Shown here in pieces: positions 12,135-24,966 of a stretch of 64,000 nucleotides of DNA (positions are counted from its first letter, which is position 1; each line of letters starts with the position of its first letter). Source of the stretch: Rallus limicola (lineage: Eukaryota; Chordata; Aves; Gruiformes; Rallidae); contig JAKCOZ010000007.1 in NCBI GenBank assembly GCA_022605955.1, forward strand, positions 30,659,491 through 30,723,490. The letters run 5' to 3'. The notes below the pieces were generated by a model, which saw only the letters and a program-made list of their open reading frames with translations, had not been told where the DNA came from and did no database searches. The position numbers and the translations under genes were made by a program.

Positions 12135-14800
12135 CAGAAAGTAGATAAATAATAGTAGATAGATAATAAATATACGTATAAGCAATAATCATCTTTGTCA
12201 AAACCTCAGCCCAGATACAGAACTGGCTCTGGAAGCTGAGTTGCACAGTATGTATGTCTTTCTATTATTATCTTTGTGAGTTTAGAGGCAGTGAGTTGAT
12301 TGGGTGGCACGCTTTGTTTGCATAAAGTATTGTATAAGCAAGAGTAGAAATTTGTAAAGATGTGGCAAAAGAAGACTACCTGATACCTTTTCCACTTTAG
12401 AGGAATTTTTGGGTGTTTTTAATTTTTAAATTTTTTTAAAATGATTATTATTTTGCCGTGTTGCAGAGATATGCAAAGTTGGCATCCAAGGAAGTCAGTC
12501 CTCCCTGTGAATCACTGAGTCTGCCAGGGGGAGAACAGACACAGATAGAATGACTGCAAGTTGTTACACAACCACTCCTGGATGAAGCATTTGATGAACT
12601 CAGATCACACTCACCTGAGAAATCAAATACAGGATGGCCACTCACTGGCTAGAAGTGACTCTGCTGTGATGGCCCTTGCAATGTCATCTCCAGCTGGATA
12701 GAGTCAGATTCCCTGACCTGCTCTTCTACTCAGCTCATGTGGTCCTGCTGGGCTGTGGTCCTGCATGACCACTCCATTGCAGACATGATCCAGCACCATA
12801 TTTTATAGCAAAGTACAAATTGTGTCTTGGCTGTGTAGAAAAGACTGGTTTACGTTGCCCTTTCTGCATCTACAGAAACGGTTACTGTTGACTATTTACA
12901 AATATCTATGTGTGCTTTGGTTAAATCTTTGGTAGGAGCTGCCTCAAGGAGCTCCCAGTGTGGCCAGATTCTCCATCCTAGATGCTAACATGTTGGGGCA
13001 CACAAGTAGTGCCTGTCAATTGGTCTAGGCACAGCAGGAAATGCCTGATGAAATTTTGGGGACACACAAAGTGCAAAACAAAACAAAGTTATAAACCTGA
13101 TTTGATAGGGCTGATGATCTCCTCCCACAGATGTAAAAGATGGACTGTATATATTGCCTGCATTAAAAAATGGTAATTATGCTATTTCCTTTTGGCAGCT
13201 CTCTGGACATTGGAAACATGTTTGCTGTGCTGTCTGTGCACAGGATAATATAGGTCTTCATTGGCGTTCACTGAAAATAAGAAATTTTCTACCAAGCAAA
13301 GTGCTTTGCACTTACAGTCCTGATTCCTGAGGCTCTTTTGTGCGAGCTAGGAAATATTCTGAGCATGCAGAGCAAGTGCTCATTTTGCTGAAGATCTCCT
13401 TAGGTCATGGTGAAGAGCTGTGCGTTTAAGGAGACTCAGTCACCAGCAGAAACCCAAGCTAGCTCAGTGTCATCAGAGTTCTTGTTTTCCCTTGCTCATG
13501 GAACAGGACGTGTTCCCATTCTGGGCAAGAGAAGACAGCTCCCCAGTGTCCTCACTTATGTCTGCTGTGTTGAAAGCAGGAAAAGTAAATGTAACAGCTG
13601 GTACATTAAATTCATGCCTTCTAAATCACTGTGGTGATAACAGCCCTATCAATATCCTCTTTCACTTGTCTGCTACATAGTCTTTTTTGTTTCAGTACTC
13701 ACAGGTCCTTTTTTGTCACATGACTTGTCCAGCTGAAAGCACCACTGTCCATCTATTTCCAGTGAAAAGGGACATTTCTATTTTTATTTTAAGATTATGC
13801 TTCCGCTGTTGATGCAGAATATGTGTGCTAATGGAAGTGTTAAAGGGGACGTTTGCATCCCTGAAGTGATTCTGAATAGAGGAATGAATTGTTATCATAT
13901 GAAGGTTTCAGCCTCACCCTTAGTCCAGGTCGCATGGAACCAGGCCAGCATTTTGGGTACAGTGTTGGGTGGGGGTCTTTTAGCTTTTCATATCCATCTG
14001 GACTGTTGCTGCAAAAACCATTTTCCTCAACCATAGCTTCAACCCCTCTTTCTGTCCTCTCCTTTGCTACTTCTTTGGCACAGCAAACACAATCTTGTCT
14101 TTGTTCTCAAAGTTTTTCTTGGCCCAATCTCCCCACCTATCTGTATTTGAGTACTGAGAAGGTGCATCCTGCCTCTGATCACCCCAGTTTGAGTCATGTT
14201 GTCACACTGTCACTTCACAGTCAGCAGTCTATCTACCTCCATCTAATCCCATGTCTCCTATTTAGCTTGTTAGAAGCTCTCAGGGGAGAAGCTCTTGTTT
14301 TATGTTGGCAGCTAATGCAGTTAAGTCCTGGGACCCTACTGGGGATCCTAGGCTCTCTGAAAATATAAATTAATGAAATATGAATTAATAAAACCAGTAT
14401 CATTTAGAGGAATGGGAAACAGAGAGGAACTAAAGTAATACCTTGGGGGTCTCTATGTTAGCCACCAGTGATGCCCAGCAGGAGCTGATAAGCAGAGAAA
14501 TGGTGCTGAGTATTCGCTGTATGAGGTGTGTACATTGTGCTAGGGGGTTGCTTCCAGATAGCTCTAGCCTGGTCCATGGGCTGGGAGCTCATTAACAGCT
14601 GGAGCACACCTTCTGGTTTTGTTTCATGCAAACTTTTGTTTCAGTTTGTGCTATCTGAGACCACTCTGGGATGTGAAACACTCCAATTACTGTTGTTGAG
14701 GGGTTATTGTGATGTTCATTTCAAAAGTGTCCTCCTGAGCTAAACTATAGTGCTAATGTAGGCACACCCTCATTGTCTGCATGTCAGTTTGTCATTATGA
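12135..14800. other. Unique non-coding sequence
   Basis: No element recognised. The longest frame, 159 codons at 13889-14368 (+), is rich in Ser, Leu, Pro and Thr and has no domain. Overlapping frames at 13407-13680 are in different phases of the same stretch. Confidence 0.45.
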
Positions 14801-15343
14801 CATCAAATTACCAAAATACATAAATATTAATCCAAGGGGTTTGGGTAAGGTTTTTTTTCTGATTGAGATATGGATTATAAATTTATGTTCATCAGCCTAG
14901 AGTGATTTGTCAGAAGAGACAAATTATTTCCTTCCTTCTAGTGTTTGTACTGACAGGAATAGCTTTATGGACCCCAGGGAATGGAGCATTATGAAAAAAA
15001 AAGAAACACTAGAGCTGGAGGTTCAGTTTGAAGCTACAGCAGAAGACATTAAAGCATGGCAGCAAATAACAGATTTTAAAGATCTCCTCAGTCTTGGGGA
15101 TCCTTGGATCATAGGGTAGTTTGTCACAATCCAGAACTGCAATATCTTCTTTTAAAATGTCACCATACTTATCATGTAGCTAAATTCTGTCACTTAAAGA
15201 GCCAGAAGTGAATAGTGATGAAACTGGAGAAGACAGAGGAATAAGAGAGACATCTCTGCAGGTGTCATCAAGAACTCTTACATAGTTCTTATTTCATCAT
15301 TTGACTTGTGATGACATATGGATTAATAATTATCCATGCTACC

Positions 15344-15357
15344 TTTTTTTTTTTTTT
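15344..15357 (+). repeat. T14 homopolymer
   Basis: Run of 14 T. It is not attached to a recognisable retrotransposon tail. Confidence 0.9.
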
Positions 15358-15755
15358 GACTGTGACATGATAAGTAAAGCAAAAATACACCACTTGCCTT
15401 GGTACCACCTGACTTGATATAACACATTGGAAGGATGCAAGAAGATACACAAGAATTACTTCCTAATGCCTATAAGACTGTAGTGAGCCGAGATTTAACT
15501 TGGTACCTTTGGTACCTGTATTGTTCTAAACTTGCTTTAAAGTAAAATATCCTTTCTTTTTCAGCATGGTGCTCTCATTCTTGTTAATTATTTTTTTAAG
15601 TAATTTTAGTTCTTTGTTCTGCTAAGAAAGTTTAATAAAATCTACAAAATAACTTAAGCCTTGACTATCTGCTTTGTATGTTTCTTCTGCTGGTTAAAAC
15701 ATCGATTTCCATTTCTTACAGATACTAATTGCACAGAAGGTTGTGGAGATACACA

Positions 15756-15782
<27 letters not shown>
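15756..15782 (+). repeat. (TG)n dinucleotide microsatellite
   Basis: About 13 uninterrupted TG units preceded by ACACA. Such a tract is likely to vary in length between individuals. Confidence 0.97.
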
Positions 15783-15787
<5 letters not shown>

Positions 15788-17496
15788 CTTGCTTCCTCTT
15801 TTCAAAGCATCGTCCAAACACCAGCTAATTGATTTGACATGCTAAAAGAGAAACTCAGTGCAACCAAGTCATTTTGGTATGAAAGATATTTCCAGTCATC
15901 TCCGTTCAGTAATTCAAACAACAACTTCAAAGATGATACAGATGCAAATTGAAATGTGTGATCTTGTTCTATCTGGATTTGATTTCTTTCCCCTTTTTCC
16001 TCTGAAATTCTCATCCTCTCCTTCCTGCTGGGATAAAGGATGGCTGGGGTTGCCACGTACAATGGAGCTATACAAGTCCAAAGCGATTCAATTATACTCC
16101 AGGGATATAACTCCAGTTCCCTCTTCCTCTCCTTCAGTGGGACTGGCCCTAATTTTAGGCATATTCTGTGAGTTATATCCTAAATGTAGGCCTGAATAAA
16201 ATCTCCTAGGAGGAGGACAGGGAATCATGATCCTTATCTTCTAATTGGCCCCATTCTGAGATCATCCTTCTCTTATCTCTTTCCAAATTCTATTCTTCCA
16301 TATGGGAGTACAATAAATTGTTGTTGACTAGTGAATACCCCCACAACTCTTGCAGAAGATAAATCACACCACACATCTTGAAATTCCTAAGCATATTCCA
16401 CTAGTGAAAGATAGTGAGCATCAAGTCTGTACAGATGGATGGTTTTTTATACCTTAGCTAGTCCAAACATTCTACTGACTATGTGAAGTCCACCAGGAAC
16501 TTTGAAATTACTGCTGATTTAACATGAAAGACTCTCAGATGCTATTGGAAATAAAAGATCCCGTCTGCTCATTGCTGTGCATATTAGTATGCGTCATGCT
16601 AGAAAGTTTCAGAAATATTTTCTCTTACGCTTGTGGAACACAACGTTATGGCAATTAACCATCATCTGCACAGAAGATGATGACTCTGGAGCAGCTGTAT
16701 GCATCGTTTTGTCTATTTGCCTCACCCATTTTCTGTCCGTGTGGCTCACTCAGGATCCAGCAGAGGACTTCTCTGAGTATGACAGTATGTGACACCACAG
16801 CTCTATCCCAGTGCACAACACCACAGTAGAAGGTACTCCAGGATGTTGCAGGTGGATAAGAAGAGCATAGTATGGGGGAGACAGAAAGAGTCTAATCTTT
16901 GACTGGACTTCAGGCATAACAAATAGGGAAGATGTAACCAAAATATGAAAGAAAAATTTGTACATATGCTCACAAATTCTGATGTTCCTCCGAAGCTCAT
17001 GGGGTTAGAGAACATAAGCTTCCTAGGAGCAGATTTTCTGGCACCTCTTTTCTTCCAGCCAGACCAAATTCAGAAATGTTATTAGAATATCACCTTTTCT
17101 TTGCATTTTTTCTGGTTCTCACAATTAAAAACATGTCTAATTTTAGCATCTCATGTGGAAATTTAAAATCCGTTTTAATCTTTCTATGGTACAAGGTCTC
17201 TGCAGGAAGATACAACATGGTTGTGACTGACTGGAACTGCCCAGATGATTTGGCTGCTTCAGCAAGATTGTAAGAAGAAATGCTGAAGTCATACTCATGT
17301 TATTCCAGTAAGAGAAACTGCATTCAAAAGGCCACAACCAGACAAAGCTACACCATAAGAGCAGAAAAGTCACGAAGTCACTACTTTCACAATCATGTCA
17401 TTTTTCCATAGAAGGGCATTATTTTTTTAATGCTTCAATATTTCAAAGAGTAAGAAACAGTTGTTGAATAACCTCTTGTAGTTTCCTATATAAATG

Positions 17497-17968
17497 TGCT
17501 GGTTCCATCTGGGATACAGTTAATATTTCCCACAGTAGTTAGTATGGGGCTGTATTTGGGATTTGTACTGGAAACAGGGCTGATAATACAGGGATGTTTT
17601 GGCTCCTTCTGAGCAGGGGTTACACAGAGCCAAGGGCTTCTCTACACCTCACCCCAACAGCAAGGAAGCTGGGGGTGCACAAAGATTTGGGACGGAACAC
17701 AGCCAGGACATCTGACCCCAGCTGACACAAGGGATATTGCATACTATATGACGTCATGCTCAAGGAAAGGGGGGGATTTTCAGTGTGATGGTGGTCTTCC
17801 CAGGTCACTCTTAGGTGTGATGGAGCCCTGCTGTCCTGGAGACGGCTGAACACCTGCCTGCCCATGGGAAGTGGGGAATGAATTCCTTGCCTTGTTTTGC
17901 ATCATGCAGCTTTTGCTTTACCTGTTAAATTGTCTTTATCTCATCCCACGAGTTTTCTCACTTTTGCT
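17497..17968 (+). mobile_element. Second avian ERV LTR type, 3'-truncated
   Basis: I recognise an LTR sequence common in bird genomes. It begins TGCTGGTT, continues through GGATACAGTTAAT, AGTTAGTATGGGGCTGT, GGAAACAGGGCTGATAA and CTGGGGGTGCACAA, contains the palindrome TGACGTCA, and then TGATGGAGCCCTGCTGTCCT and GAACACCTGCCTGCCCATGG. It ends with a GTTAAATTGTCTTTATCTC region resembling the R/U5 boundary. Similarity stops near 17968, and the expected 3' end is missing. The TATA-containing part that normally follows the TGACGTCA element also seems absent. About 45 bases further on, a CR1 begins in the same orientation. This is a non-coding relic, and the frame at 17620-17865 (-) is a shadow. Confidence 0.8.
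17749..17756 (+). promoter_or_regulatory. Palindromic CRE (TGACGTCA) in the LTR
   Basis: A perfect CREB/ATF consensus palindrome in the U3-like part of the LTR. Whether it still works is unknown. The downstream TATA region seems lost, so it would act at most as an enhancer element. Confidence 0.5.
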
Positions 17969-18013
17969 GTACTATCTATTGCACTAATGATTGCTGTGGC
18001 AATCAAAATTTTG

Positions 18014-18788
18014 GCAAAATGCCTGAACACAACACCAAGTGTAGCGTGCTGCACATGGGACATAACAACCCCATGCAGTGCTACAGGCTTGGGGGAGACT
18101 GGCTGGAGAGCTGTCAGACAGAGAAGGACCAGAGGGTGTTGGTTGACTGCAGGCTGAATATGAGTCAGCAGTGTGCCCAGGTGGCCAGGAAAGCCAATGG
18201 CATCCTTGCTTGTATCAAAAATAGTGAGGCCAGTAGGTCAGGGAGGTGATTTCCCCCTGTACTCATCACTGGCGAGGTCGCACCTCAAGTGCTGTGTCCA
18301 GTTCTGTGCTCCTCACCATAAGAAGGACATTGAGGTCCTCGAGCGAGTCCAGAGAAGGGCAACCAGGCTGGGGAAGGGGCTGGAGGGCAAATCATATGAG
18401 GAATGGCTGAGGGAGCTTGGGGTGTTTAGTCTGGAGAAGAGGAGGCTGAGGGGAGACCTTATCACCGCCTACAACTACCTGAAGGGAGGTTGTAGAGATT
18501 TGGCGATGGTCTCTTCAGCAGAGTGACAGGAGATAGGACAAGGGGAAATGGCACTAAGCTGTGCCAGGGCAGGGTCAGATCAGATGTTAGGAAAAAAAAT
18601 CTTCACTGAAAGAGATGTCAGGGCCTGGAACAGGCTGCCCAGGGAGAGGGTTGAGTCACCTTCCCAAGATGCATTTAAAAAAAGGGTAGGCCAGGTACTC
18701 TGGGATATGGTTTGGCATAGGATGGGAACGGTTGGACTTGATGATCTTAACAGTCTTTTACAACCTTGTGATTCTGTGATTCTGTGAA
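18014..18788 (+). mobile_element. CR1 LINE fragment, C-terminal ORF2 and 3' end
   Basis: 5'-truncated CR1. Translated pieces in order: [91 protein letters not shown], then RDVRAWNRLPRERVES-like and LWDMVW. They fall in at least three phases. One-base losses (around 18250 and in the 18490-18520 region) break the frame, so three short frames (18019-18249, 18173-18526, 18548-18787) are parts of one dead gene. The 3' end has two ATTCTGTG units (18771-18786). It resembles the 38.8-kb copy more than the 28.5-kb copy. Confidence 0.92.
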
Positions 18789-20261
18789 ATGGCCTGTTCA
18801 AAATTAGTTTCACACTGCAGAGAAAGTCCCGTTAGACAACCTGATGAAAAGAGAGCAAGTGACTTCAAGGGGCTTGCACAAAACAAAAGCTTTGTGGTAG
18901 ATTTATTTTTTCTTTCTTCCTTTTTCTGTTATAAATTGAGTTAATCAACAGGTAATAATCAAGTTCTTCACTGCAACAGGTATTCAGGGTGCAATTAAAT
19001 CCATTTTTCATGCTATAGGTATCAGATATGAATCTTCAGTGTGTGCCACATTCCATTTAAATTCCATTCATTATTTTTCTGGAAAATATTATCACCTCAC
19101 TTTTTGTGTCTATGTTTGGGTCATAGATAAAAGTACTAGTCAGTTGAGGTAGGTCTAGGGAAAAACATTTTTTCTCCCTGGAGGTCTTCAGATTTGTCTA
19201 TGATGAATTTTATTTTCAAATTGAGATTGTCCCAAGGGACTGATCTGTAAGCTGCTCTTCTGGTTCACAGATAGCTGTGGTGTTGGTGGGATGGATTTCT
19301 GGCCCTGACTCCATCATCTGGGGCTTGAGGATCTCAAGGGTTCCCAGACCTCTGGACAGATTACAGTAATGGACCAGAGTGGTGTCAAACCCTGGACAAT
19401 TGCAGACCAAAGCTGGTATTAATCTGCTTAGCTTCATCTTGCCAGCTCTAAAGGACCTGTATAGGATTTTTGCAAAGAAATTAATTGGGGTTTTTTCCTA
19501 ATAAACACAAAGAGAAATTAAGTACCTGAAAAGAAAAAGAAAATATGCCTTTCCTTTCCCTTTGCATACAATGTTTTTAATGAGTTTTTATTTGAAAATT
19601 GCTGCCAGCTATTTTGTCATTGGAACAAAAGAAGACCTAGTTATCTGTCAAAATTTTATTTCACAGCTCTTTATTAAAAAAGAAGTCCTTTTCTTTGTTA
19701 AGTCAGGGTAGTTAATTTTTTTGCTAAGACAAATTTGAAGAAAACAAAGCAGAGAAAGCGAAAGGTTATAAAGGAGGGAAAAAAAGCTTTCTTTTCTAGA
19801 CCTTTTCACTGAGTTGCAACAGATAAACATCACAACAAATTTTATTGCAAATTCCTTCACATGCAAGCGTATTTATGTGCTGTATTTCATGGGAAACTGC
19901 ATGCTGCCAGTTTCTAGCTTCATCCCAGCATAGGCAGTGCTGAAGATGGGAGTGTTGGATGCCCTGGCCTCTGCTATGGCATTCGACAACCCTACCAGCA
20001 GTAGGTCAGTGATTGCACACCATTTAGGGTCAGGAGTGCAGGTGTGAAGGGTATCTCCTGCTTGTCCCAACATACCCATTACATTACAGAGTGGTCTCAG
20101 GTTGCAATGCAACAGAGAGTTCACCCAGTGTGTTTCAGTTGTTACATGCAACATGGAAGTGGTCAGAAGGAAAATCTATGAAATACATTCAGCACTGATG
20201 TGCTCATTTTCAGACACTCATCATTCCTTGGAACACCCCCTGTCCTTTCTAGAACCACCTG
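18789..20261. other. Unique non-coding sequence
   Basis: No element recognised. Two minus-strand frames (19216-19437 and 19873-20154) have no domain and no supporting splice or promoter context. Confidence 0.5.
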
Positions 20262-20882
20262 TCACAGAATCACAGAACGGTTGTGGTTGGGACCTCTGGA
20301 CATGGAGTCCAACCCCTGGCTAAAGCAGGATCACCTACAGCTGTTTGCACAGGGTCATGTTCAGGCAGGGTTTGGGTATCTCCAGAGTAGAAGACTCCAT
20401 AACCGCTCTGGGCAGCCTGTCCCAGTGCTCAGTTACTCTCAAAAGGAAAATGTTTTCACTCATGTTCAGATGGAAGTTCCTGCATTCCAGATTGTGCCCA
20501 CTGCACCTTGTCCTGTCCCTGGGCACCACTGAAAAGAGTCTGGTCTCACCCTCTTGACACTTGCCCTTCAGATATTTGTAAGTGCTGATGAGATTTCCCA
20601 AACACACACATTCTTCTCCAGGCTAAACAGCCCCAGCTCTCAGCCTGACCTCATATGAGAGATGCTTCAAACACCACATGGTCCTTGTAGCCCTACACTG
20701 GATTCTCTCCAGCAGTTCCATGTCTTTCTTGAACTGAGGAGCCCAGAATTGGACACAGTTCCCCAGAGTAGAGGGGGAGGAGAATCTCCCTCAACCTGCT
20801 GGCCACACTCTTCTTAATGCCCTCTAAGACACCATTGGCCTTCTTGGCCAGGACGGCACACTGCTGGCTCTAGTCAACTGAG
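20262..20882 (-). mobile_element. CR1 LINE fragment, C-terminal ORF2 and 3' end
   Basis: Read on the minus strand, this is a 5'-truncated CR1 that starts near the CALV(L)AKKANG-like segment and ends with CTGTGATTCTGTGA at the low-coordinate end. The best open stretch, 20335-20607, gives LGNLISTYKYLKGKCQEGETRLFSVVPRDRTR and then a region like VTEHWDRLPRAVMES. Upstream frames are broken. It is considerably diverged from the 28.5-kb copy, so it is an older insertion. Confidence 0.9.
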
Positions 20883-23800
20883 GTGCTTTTGCTACCTGTG
20901 TGAAATAGCTACTGTAGGTTATTTCTGAATGAAAAGTGCAATTACGCCTGTGGTCCTCAGAGGTAAGAGAAGGAATATGGAAAAGCATTTCTTTTCCATG
21001 CTTGTAGTGTTATAATTTAATCTGTATTTAAATCCGAAAGGCTAACAACAAGCAGCTTTACCGTGCTGCTCCCTGGCTAGCTGGAAACTACACCCAAGAG
21101 ATACATCATACTATTCACTGTTAGTTGTGTCTTTTTTTTTTTTCTTTTTTTACCCTTCCTGAGGTAAAGATTATATTGGAAGGGATTTGCTTTTGTTGTT
21201 TCAGCAAACAGAGCCAACTGGCAGCCAGTGTGGTGTTTATATCACAGTTGTTTCTCCTCCAGGGCACAGATTTTAGCATTGCGCAAAACAGTATTATGTT
21301 CAGATGAGGGAAAATACTTTCCTCTCCATTGCAGATATAAAAGTGAGAGCCTGTGGGAGATGAGACCTCTCAGGTGTGTGTTGCTCTAGGAAACACCTGG
21401 ATGCTGTAGACATGGTTTAATGTTTTTGATTGTGTAAGAATGGGAAAACATGTGCAGAGAGGAGACTTTTTCCTTGCGTAGCACATAAGCAGTATTTTGC
21501 CACCTTGTTGATGATGTTCCAAAGAAAATGTACAAAACAAAAAGTTAAGACCAAAAGCTCAGCAAAAATATTCTGAGCAATCTCACTCTTTCTACGATAA
21601 ACCTAATTTGGGAAACTTATAGCTAGTTTCAACTTCTTTACTGCATGAGTAGCTCCATAGCATAGGAGTTAGAGAACCTGCATCTCAGTGCATTTTCCAG
21701 GACTTATTCTGCAATTATGGACCAACTCCTGAGAAACATCTGTTCCTGCATGGATAAACTTACAGTAAAACAAAAAGTCTTATGTGATAGCATTGATTAC
21801 GGTGTTGAACATGGCCCTTTAAACCACACTACCAAAAAGTACCAAATTATTGATGGAGCAGTTTATGGGGAACTGGTAAGTGCTAAACTCTTAAATTTGA
21901 AGTGATATTCTAAGATGGTATAGAGAGGGGAATATATATATTAATGTGGTCGTGGTTGCTTGTGATGCTGATGCAGCACTCTGAAATACTACATTTTAGT
22001 TATATTTTTCAAGAGTTTCTGGCTTCAGGCCCAAAGTAATTAATATTTATAATAAGAAAATAATCAAGAGTTTAAGCTGATTTGAAGAACTAGAAAAAAA
22101 TATTTCACCCTGGTGATCTCAGTGGGGGCAGAACCCAGTGGCTGTATATTGGCACAGGTCCATGAAGCCTCACCCAGCGTCGCCACAGTTTAACAACGAG
22201 CTGAATGATGCTTTCAGTTTGTGAACTGACTGGCGTAGATCGTGTATCCATCCAAGGAACATGATGTGCAGAAGCTGCAGCTTGGCTCTGGATGAATACC
22301 AGTGCTCTGTGAATCATTGCTGAATCCCAGGTGCTCCTGAGCCAAGTGGGCCTGGGAAAAGCCAGGTCAGTTTTGCTTAGTCCAGGTTTCCAAGGTGGTT
22401 TTGGAACATGGAATTTTCTGTCCTTTTTGGACTCCACAGCCCTAAAGCCAGCGCTAAGTTGGGTATCTCTATACTTTTGATCAGCATTTTCAGCAACTGC
22501 ATGCCAAAAATATCAGGCAGACAGTGCTATCGCAAGAGTTTCTCAAACACATTCACTTTTATTAATAACAACATTAAAAAAAAAAAAAAACCTGCTAGAG
22601 AAGTTACAGACCCCTTTTCTAGGCTCCTCACTCCTTGCTCCAATTCTGACCTCATTCTTCCTGTGAGTCTTTCCTTGGAGAGTGTCCTAGGCTTGGCGGG
22701 TTTGCTTCTCTTTTTAATTCCTACAGGTTGGTTGTCTGGCATGTGGTTTGGATGCTCTCTTTTGTCAGTCAGATTTCATTTTTGAATTTAACTCTCTTTT
22801 CCTAATCTTTTTGCCAAACTTTTACACAGTTGGATTTCAGCCACCTGTTGGACCCATCCCAACAAATCACTGTCCTCAGAACTGGCAGGTCTTCTGAGTT
22901 ATTTGAGGTGGCTTTGATAGGACTCATGTTGATGATCCTCTATAAGGTGTCCCCCATCTTCTGTTTCCCCATGGTAAAATAGAAAATACTGTTGTTGTTA
23001 TTATGATGAAGCAATTGCCACACAAAATGGGGTTTACAAATGGCCAATTTTGTGTGGAGATGCTGCACTCTGCCATGTGCTCTTTTTAACAAAAAATGAC
23101 TAAAAGATACATATGGATTCATGTGCAAAAAAACCCAGCCTCATTCTTTTAAACTTAGACAGCTTTTAAAATCATATGCTCTTAAGTGTAGAGAACATCA
23201 AAGTGAGACAGCTAACTCTTAGTCCCTAGCATAACACAGGGCTGTCCTCACTGAATGAGGTTTTTCACAATACAAAGAGAAGACTGCATTTCCAGGAAAA
23301 CGAAAGAAGGTATGCTTAAATGATGCCCCCTTATAGTGAAATTTTATCACTTCAAGCAGAATATACCAGCTCAGATTTATCTATAAATATGAAGAATTAA
23401 AACTATTTTTTTCTTAAAGATAAATTTTAAAAAGACACTTTGGAATATGATGCATTTGTTCTTGCCTTACTAATTTAGATGTGATCTTACTCTCCTTTTT
23501 TACTGACTTACAAATCTTTTACAGAGTCTGGTGATTGTAACATGGTACATTAGCTGTTAATTAACAAAATGCAATCTTACAGTATTCCACACTTCACTCA
23601 GGAATAGCAAAGCACTAGTGTAATATTAATTATATCACCTTCCACAGCAGGTGAAGATGTGTTTTGGCACAAGGTGCCTCTAGTCACTAAATACCTGGCC
23701 CCTAGCCCAGAGAAGTTAGATTTCTGACCAAACATGTTATACACTTGTCTGCAGCTCTATAGTGAGGGTAATTGCTTGAAATTGCTTCTGCCTGTGCTCA

Positions 23801-23932
23801 AGCAGCTTGGAGCTAGAAGTCAAAGTTTAATCATACCTGGACACCAAACACCACACACTGGCAGAATCACTGAAGATACTCCATTTGCCTCAGTAGCCTG
23901 TGGATCTTGTTTTGGTTCACTCTGGTAAAGTC
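20883..23932. other. Unique non-coding sequence with a poly(A) run
   Basis: Contains interrupted T tracts near 21131-21151 and an A15 run at 22576-22590. A 110-codon frame on the minus strand at 22105-22437 is locally richer in CpG but has no domain I recognise, and an opposite frame (22408-22785) overlaps its end. Nothing else identified. Confidence 0.5.
22576..22590 (+). repeat. A15 homopolymer
   Basis: A run of 15 A following ATT. No recognisable retrotransposon body lies immediately upstream. Confidence 0.9.
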
Positions 23933-24345
23933 TCATAGAGTCATAGAATGCTTTCAGTTGGAAGGGACCTCACAGATCATCTAGTTCCAACCCCCCTGCC
24001 ATGGGCAGGGACACCTTCACTAGACCAGATTGCCCAAAGACCCATCCAACCTGGCCTTAAATGCCTCCAGGGATGGGGCTTCCACAACCTCTCTGGGCAG
24101 CCTCTGCCAGGGCCTCACCACCTTCAGAGTAAAGAATTTCTTCCTAATGTCTAACTTTAACCTACCCTCCTTCAGATTAAAACCACTGTCCCTTGTTTTA
24201 TCACTGCACTGCCTGGTGAACAGTCCCTCTCCCACTCATGTTGCTGCCACTCAGCACTGCCAGGTCATGTTGAGCTTGTCATCGATCGGCACCCCGAAGT
24301 CCTTCTCCTCGGGGCTGCTCTCAATCCAGTCTCACAGGGTATAAT
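23933..24345 (-). mobile_element. CR1 LINE fragment with internal deletion
   Basis: Minus-strand CR1. The low-coordinate part (23933-24225) is the 3' UTR and end of ORF2, with [32 protein letters not shown] translation. From about 24226 the sequence jumps to a different CR1 region (TGTTGAGCTTGTCATCGATC and GGCACCCCGAAGTCCTTCTC), which in intact elements lies further 5', so an internal segment is missing. It abuts an oppositely oriented old CR1. Confidence 0.82.
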
Positions 24346-24966
24346 TTTGTATCAGTAACAGGAGGCTATTCCCAGGGCTGATACTGAGCCATACATTGTT
24401 CAGTATCACCAGCAACCCGGACAGTGGGTGCACTCTCAGCAAATTTGTGATGACACTGAACTAGGGAAATAACTGACATGACCCTTCAGTTCAGCGACCT
24501 CGGTAACATTGGCTGCACCAGCAAAAACCCCAGGAGGGTCAGTAAGTGCCTTGAGAGGAATAACCCCGCGGTCTGCTGTACTTTGGGAAGTGACTGGCTC
24601 AATGACAGATCCTGGTGATGGATGCTAGGCTGAACACAAGCCACTGCTGCGCTCTTATTGCAAACAAAGCAAACTTCAAACTGAGGTACATTAGGAGGAT
24701 CTTGGTCAGCCTGTCAAGGGTGGCTAGTCACCTCTTCTGCTGGGAGGGTAGTGCAGAGATGGAACAGGTTAAGCAGGAGGTTATGAAGTTTGTCCCGGGG
24801 CAGGGGGAGGGGGCGGGGAAGGGAGGGAGGGGTTCAATGCTGTGTTAGGCAAAGCTACAACTGACCTCATCTACTAAGTACTACTCCTTCAGTGGGTGGA
24901 AGGTCAGAGCACAGACTTCAGAGGTCTCGTCTAAACAATACTTCTGCTTCTATGATTCTGTGATTT
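24346..24966 (+). mobile_element. Heavily degraded CR1 LINE fragment
   Basis: An old CR1 on the plus strand. Recognisable pieces are an RT segment like LFSITSNPDSGCTLSKFVMTLN (about 24410-24465), then LNTSHCCALIANKANFKLRYIRR (about 24631-24693), a G-rich anomalous stretch, and a 3' tail ending GGTCTCGTCTAAACAATACT then CTATGATTCTGTGATT. Many indels and stops. It begins where the minus-strand CR1 ends, in a head-to-head arrangement. Confidence 0.7.
24797..24832 (+). other. G-quadruplex candidate
   Basis: Seven closely spaced runs of 3-5 G separated by one or two bases. This is well above the four runs needed for an intramolecular G-quadruplex on the plus strand. It sits inside a degraded CR1 where related copies are not G-rich. 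Confidence 0.75.

Larger units (their letters stand above)
14801..17496. other. Unique A/T-rich sequence with simple repeats
   Basis: Contains a T14 run at 15344-15357 and a (TG)n microsatellite at 15756-15782. The frame at 14907-15119 (+) has no recognisable domain. Nothing else was identified. Confidence 0.5.

Noticed and set aside
13889..14368. 159-codon frame on the plus strand
   Set aside because: No recognisable domain, hydrophobic and Ser-rich composition typical of chance frames, and no promoter or splice context.
22105..22437. 110-codon minus-strand frame in slightly CpG-richer DNA
   Set aside because: Considered as a possible retrogene or exon, but no family was recognised and the frame has no splice sites or domain to support it.
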